A stretch of 64,000 nucleotides of DNA. Origin: Holothuria scabra (Eukaryota; Echinodermata; Holothuroidea; Aspidochirotida; Holothuriidae). Below the pieces are notes generated by a model. It was not told where the DNA came from, ran no database searches, and was given only the letters and a program-made list of their open reading frames with translations. The translations under genes were made by a program, and so were the position numbers. The stretch spans positions 2,671,931-2,735,930 of the forward strand of contig CM074193.1 in NCBI GenBank assembly GCA_037179385.1, read 5' to 3'. Below are positions 59,830-64,000 of the stretch, piece by piece (the stretch's first letter is position 1; the number at the start of each line of letters is the position of its first letter).

Positions 59830-60220
59830 AAGCCATAACCAAATTTATGTTTTACAAACATATTCTTATCATCCTGGTGAAATTTTCATCTATTTTACCA
59901 TGTTTAGTTCTCGAGATATTAGCATTTCAAGTTGACTCATTTTCTCCATAGAATGAACTTGAGGCACGTAAGCGTGATGTTTTAGCTTCACATTGATCAA
60001 TGTTTTGCCGTGTTTTTCTCTAAAATTCACCACAAATTTAAGACAACTAAACTCGATATAATATTGATGCAATAAAGTTTTCTGAAGAAAAGGATTTTTG
60101 AAAAGAGAGCATCTCTAAACAATCCAAGGTGAAAACAATACAATGTAAAACAAAGAAAACAAAACAAAGCCTTTACGACCAATCTGTATTTATGATATCA
60201 CAGATGCTTGCTTCAAGTTA
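59830..60220. mobile_element. Family A fragment
   Basis: Contains TGGTGAAATTTTCATC, GTTCTCGAGATATTAGC, GAATGAACTTGAGGC and the inverted GCTTGCTTCAAGTTAATTG. The right arm seems displaced: GTAGAAAATGTGTCAGTTTC occurs at about 60551. Confidence 0.45.
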
Positions 60221-60698
60221 ATTGCACCTGTAATTAACTTTGACTGAAGGTAAGCATGTGTGTGTCTTCACATAGGGTGATAGATTTGTACGTTTATGTT
60301 TGTACCTAAGTAGATTTGTTGGTTCATACACAATTACTTTATTTTTGCATCTTGCTCACATTATTTTCAGTCTGGGTCTGGTAACAATGTTTAATTTTGT
60401 GTTTTTAAAGTACAATTTGTTTTTATTACCTGTGTCTTATTGATTTTCTGCTATTTGAACAATATTCTGTATGGTGTGCTGTTTGTATCCGTCAATTGAC
60501 TATAACAACTCGTGGAAGATATAAAGAGGAAACAAACTGTAACTGAAACTGTAGAAAATGTGTCAGTTTCAATAGTTTGAAGTTTCTTTTAGGAGCAGTA
60601 TTGCACAAAAGATCCATGGTCAAAGGTAAACACCTTTACGTGTATTTAAGCTGCTGACGGGATGAAAGCACACGTAAAAATATACTATGTTGGGCTTG

Positions 60699-60763
60699 TT
60701 TTGTTACCAGTTAACCTGAACAGAACGGTCACGCACGCATGCGCAGTTATAGACTTCGAACTC
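60699..60763. repeat. Short dispersed repeat, copy 2
   Basis: TTTTGTTACCAGTTAACCTG, AACAGAACGGTCACGCACGC and CTTCGAACTC, as in 58543-58608. Confidence 0.6.
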
Positions 60764-60769
60764 GTCAAT

Positions 60770-62515
60770 CGCTTATGTCTCAGAAAAAATGGAAATTTTA
60801 CTTCGACGCTTTAGAATGTGTTACTCTTCAATTTATCAACATTATTTTGCATCCTCGACAATTTTTTTTAATTTAAAGTTTATCCTTGCTAAAATCATAC
60901 TATACTATTCTTTTCAAAGCATTACAATACGTATTGTCTTCTCATGTGGTATCCTTTCAAGTTTTCATTTATAAAGTTTCTCTATGAGTATTAATCAGTA
61001 TTTATCAATATTCAAAGATGGACATACCAGCACAAAGCAGACAATAGATGTCATTATATACCGTTAGAAAAAGCTCACTCTGACAGTCTGAATTGCAGTT
61101 CACATGCGCATTAGATTTTTCATTCTTGCATGCTATCCATGACGTCACCTACACGTACACTTGTTGCTCTTTCTGTAGAACTGTTCATCGATTACTAAAC
61201 ACAAAGAACTTTTCTTACTGTCATTCTTCTGAGAGAAGTAGACAAAAACTGTAATGGGCTAAGTGAAAAAGACTCGATAAGTAGAGATCCGTCTTTATCA
61301 ATCCATCAATCCCATCACAACCTTTTTTAACAATAGTAACTCAGAATATCTATTGTATTTACTCTAAGTGAAAAGAGTATCCTATCAATTTCTTTTCGTC
61401 AAATAACATCTTACTGTTGGATTCATTACTGATAAATTTAACGTTGACACATGAAAAAATTTGTCATTGTAGGTTTTGTGTCTTCATTACACTTTACAGC
61501 AATGAATTCAATGTAGTGATAAGAGGGTTCCGGTGAAAAGGTTATGATTTAACATAAAATATTAAATCACATATGATATCTACGGAAGTAGTAAATGAAT
61601 TAAGGAGCGCGTGTGTAGTAGCCTATTCCCGTGTCCTTGAGGAGAATACGGTGATCAGAAAATTAAAGGAAAGGCCTAGGCCTATATGTGGCAGTATCGT
61701 ACATATCATTTCGTGATTGTTAAATAAACAATTTTAATCATTCATTTTCCGGACCAATGAAGGGAGTTACCTTGCCAAAACAGCTTGTCCTTGGTTTCTC
61801 GACTTGTGTATTGTATTGTTTCTTATCGTCACTTCCACAACCTTTCTTCTATTTAGTTATATGTGAGATTATTGCCAACGATAAGGTCAATGTCGTAAAA
61901 GCGGTACAAAATATTTCTCCAAAACATAATCTGTTTTTCTTGAGTCCTTCCAACCAAGTATGAAGGCCGAATGATACAAGGCTGACAGACAGTATTTTCC
62001 CGCCAAAATATGTTAAGAAGGCCGCAACCTTGTCGTTGCCTTGTGACTTATACGTTGTGCCGGTAGCTAGCAACTCACACATAAAATGATGTTCAGGAGA
62101 AGCGATGGTCAAGAGCTCATCTACATGTTAGTTAATATTTTTTATCGTTACATCGAAGAATTTGGATATGATTTATGACATGAGTTAAAGTTTATAGAAA
62201 TAATAGTTCCCTACTGCCCTAGGACAGACAAACTAGATCGAAAAATATGAAAGGTTATTTTGCATGAAAACAGTTCAATAAAAAACTCATACTTAATTAC
62301 TTAATGAATAGAGCCTACTTTTAATCATGGGCCTCTGTCATATTCCAAAAAAATATTATAATACGTTCGACGTCTGATTTTTGTGTCCATGAACTGGAAT
62401 GATGAAGTCTGTGGTACAAAAATAGTGATAAGTTTAAAATGCCGAAGTTGCCATAGTTCTGGAATTCGACTTGTGGTCGGGTTATCCCGAAGACTGTAAA
62501 ATGGAACATCTGTCA
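60770..62515. other. No gene recognised
   Basis: A minus-strand frame at 61849-62112 contains a hydrophobic stretch near its end but no known domain. No supportable gene. Confidence 0.3.
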
Positions 62516-62522
62516 TTTTGCT

Positions 62523-62640
62523 TGGTTAACAGTATAAACAATGGAGTAGGGGAATCACGCCAGTGAGCCACAACTGGAAAACAAGAAAGGTTCTCTATAA
62601 GTGGTTAGAATTGGAGCTGTAAAAACAAATGTGACTCCCG
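62523..62640 (+). mobile_element. SINE body fragment, plus strand
   Basis: AAACAATGGAGTAGGGGAA, GCCAGTGAGCCACAACTGG and GGAGCTGTAAAAAC follow the order of the SINE body at 53285-53567. Confidence 0.5.
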
Positions 62641-62644
62641 AAGC

Positions 62645-63230
62645 AGCTAATACGTATGCCTTTTTTTTAATTAAACTTTTCTCGGCTTCCGTACGTTCTT
62701 AATCTCCTTAAAGCTAGATAAAGGTTGAATACATTTCAGATTAACTAAAGATATTTCTCTCATGAAAAGTTACCGTTCCTCAAATTTTCAAACATACATT
62801 AAAAAATTTTGGAACGCAAAAATTACATTCTTTAAACAAATAGTAAATTCTTTTGGCTTCTCTTAATTCCAGTTCCAATTCCTATCTGTAGAAGAAAAAC
62901 GCACAGTTACCCACATTAAAATTTGTCTCGTCTGGTTTGAGTTATCAAAATCAATTTTTGAAACACGGTAGGCTAGTCACCTGTGCACCAAAGCCATCGT
63001 TAATGGAAGTCAACCAACCATATTGTACGCCAACCTACACTAGTTTTGCAAGCTGTGCCGTAGGCAGATGATATCACAATGACACATAGCAAAACGTGAA
63101 ATGTTGAGGCGATACATTTTTTTTCACATGCCCGAAAGTAGTTACTCGGAGCAACAGTTACCCGTTCCTAGTAACAGCTCCCTCGTCATCCATTATGTAG
63201 TGCTTCATATTCTCTTTAAAGGCACATGCT
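62645..63230. other. No gene recognised
   Basis: No supportable feature. Confidence 0.3.
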
Positions 63231-63233
63231 GGT

Positions 63234-63339
63234 TAGCCTGCGTGGCACCTGTGGCTGCAGCCCCCTTTAGACCTACCGCTCCTCAGTTGTTTTTTTCTCA
63301 TGAGCTGAACGAAAAGATTTCGTGCGCTCCGCGGACTGC
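63234..63339 (+). mobile_element. Family D MITE, copy 3
   Basis: 106 bp, TAGCCTGCGTGGC to CTCCGCGGACTGC. The flanking octamers ATGCTGGT (63226-63233) and ATTCTGGT (63340-63347) match at 7 of 8 bases. The core GATGAGCTGAACGAAAAG is kept as CATGAGCTGAACGAAAAG. Confidence 0.7.
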
Positions 63340-63365
63340 ATTCTGGTGGCAGTGTTGGTTCTTGC

Positions 63366-63386
63366 AAAAAAAAAAAAAAAAAAAAA
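63366..63386. repeat. Poly(A) run
   Basis: About 21 A residues shortly after the family D copy and before a repeat shared with 6349-6410 (63410-63473). It could be a retroposon tail, but no body is clear. Confidence 0.6.
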
Positions 63387-63716
63387 CCAGGAAAGGCCTA
63401 TTCCATACCATGTCCTCCAAACCCTGTCACAATAGCCTTTTCCTAACTCAAAAGATATCTCACTTCAAAGATTATTACTTTTTGTTGAGAAATAGCTTTG
63501 CTTTTCAACAACCGACAACGCCGCAGAAAGTTATGTAACGTGGGCTCAATGTCTTAGATTTCCTTTGCTTTTCTTTACTTTTGAACATCCTTTTTGTCCT
63601 TGAAATTCGATACTGTTGGGATATTCGAATATCTTTTCCTAGGCTGTAGATCTAGCATAACCCTTCACCGTATGTAGAGTACAACCAGCAATGTTGCTTA
63701 ATAATGTCAGTAGCGG

Positions 63717-63913
63717 TTGTCTAGAAAAATAAGACCTAGAAGCATACTACCCAAGACAAGACCTAGAAACAAAAGACCTATGACCTTCTGACTAGAAACA
63801 TAAGACCTCAGATAAGACCCTCAAAGATACTGTTGGGGGTGCATGTTTTTTCATCAGGGTCTTACTTTTCTAGACACCCACAGAGGGTGTCTATAGAAAA
63901 GTATAACCCTGAT
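63717..63913. repeat. AAGACCTAGAAACA repeats plus a hairpin
   Basis: AAGACCTAGAAACA-like words recur at about 63732-63800. A hairpin follows at 63853-63913: ATCAGGGTCTTACTTTTCTA and GACACCC pair with the inverted right arm around an ACAGAG loop, with two or three mismatches. TGTCTAGAAAAATAAGACC at about 63718 is inverted with the left arm of that hairpin. The unit may continue beyond the window. Confidence 0.5.
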
Positions 63914-64000
63914 ATAAAATAATCCACATCCAGTTTTTTTTTGGTTTATTTTTACATTAACCGTATTCTGAAATGTGCCATTGCAGTATCTTGGAGGGTC

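Noticed and set aside
61849..62112. Minus-strand frame of 87 codons with a hydrophobic end
   Set aside because: The start is not ATG. The upstream TAACATGTAG has a branch-like TTAACTAAC but no pyrimidine tract, the downstream donor near 61768 lies beyond the stop, and no family was recognised.
63101..63538. Longest plus-strand frame near the end (145 codons)
   Set aside because: It runs through the family D MITE and a poly(A) run translated as lysines, so it is not a gene.

Overview
The window looks like eukaryotic nuclear DNA: AT-rich, mostly non-coding and packed with transposon remnants. Nothing bacterial is present, such as operons, Shine-Dalgarno-spaced ORFs or long uninterrupted genes. 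The repeat content (a Penelope-like element with a hammerhead ribozyme, hAT, piggyBac and TTAA-target miniature elements, a tRNA-derived SINE) suits a marine invertebrate. An echinoderm or another aquatic deuterostome is my best guess, but the sequence alone does not fix the phylum. The window begins exactly with GAATTC, which may mean it starts at a clone end.

No complete host gene is recognisable. The only protein-coding remnant I recognise securely is the 3' part of a Penelope-like retroelement on the minus strand (39370-40541). It has the end of the reverse transcriptase with YRDD, then a GIY-YIG endonuclease one frame away, then a hammerhead ribozyme fold (39282-39329), with (TA)n tracts at both ends. 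A degraded LINE tail lies at 11140-11990, and a probable LTR at 48510-49396 is interrupted by a miniature element. A few short candidate host exons are listed at low confidence: 27474-27656, 29553-29604, 31116-31166 with an upstream promoter-like block, 31623-31793, and 52120-52233 on the minus strand.

Layout. 1-11 kb: hAT-like family C, SINE pieces, a TTAA MITE and a first copy of family B. 11-20 kb: LINE tail, a 1.2 kb inverted-repeat element, a set of micro-hairpins, and a head-to-head MITE pair. 20-31 kb: families A and B nested in one another, a piggyBac MITE, an inverted SINE pair, a recent local duplication and a MITE carrying telomere-like repeats. 31-42 kb: promoter-like block, a 931-bp near-perfect palindrome inserted in a family B copy, then the Penelope-like element. 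42-54 kb: family D MITE, TTAA MITE, LTR with nested MITE, a complete non-autonomous hAT, and a family B copy with a nested MITE. 54-64 kb: a 2.1 kb hAT with a nested family C copy, two more family D MITEs, further SINE and MITE copies, and a final hairpin and tandem block.

Family letters used: A = elements with long inverted arms ending near TAGTCCAG; B = TTAA-target elements with about 200-bp arms ending AGTGTACCTC; C = hAT-like elements with an internal duplicated GCTCCGCGCCAACC block; D = about 100-bp MITEs, TAGCCTGCG to CGCGGGCTA, with 8-bp duplications; E = TATAGAGGCTTT MITEs. All boundaries and target duplications were found by eye.
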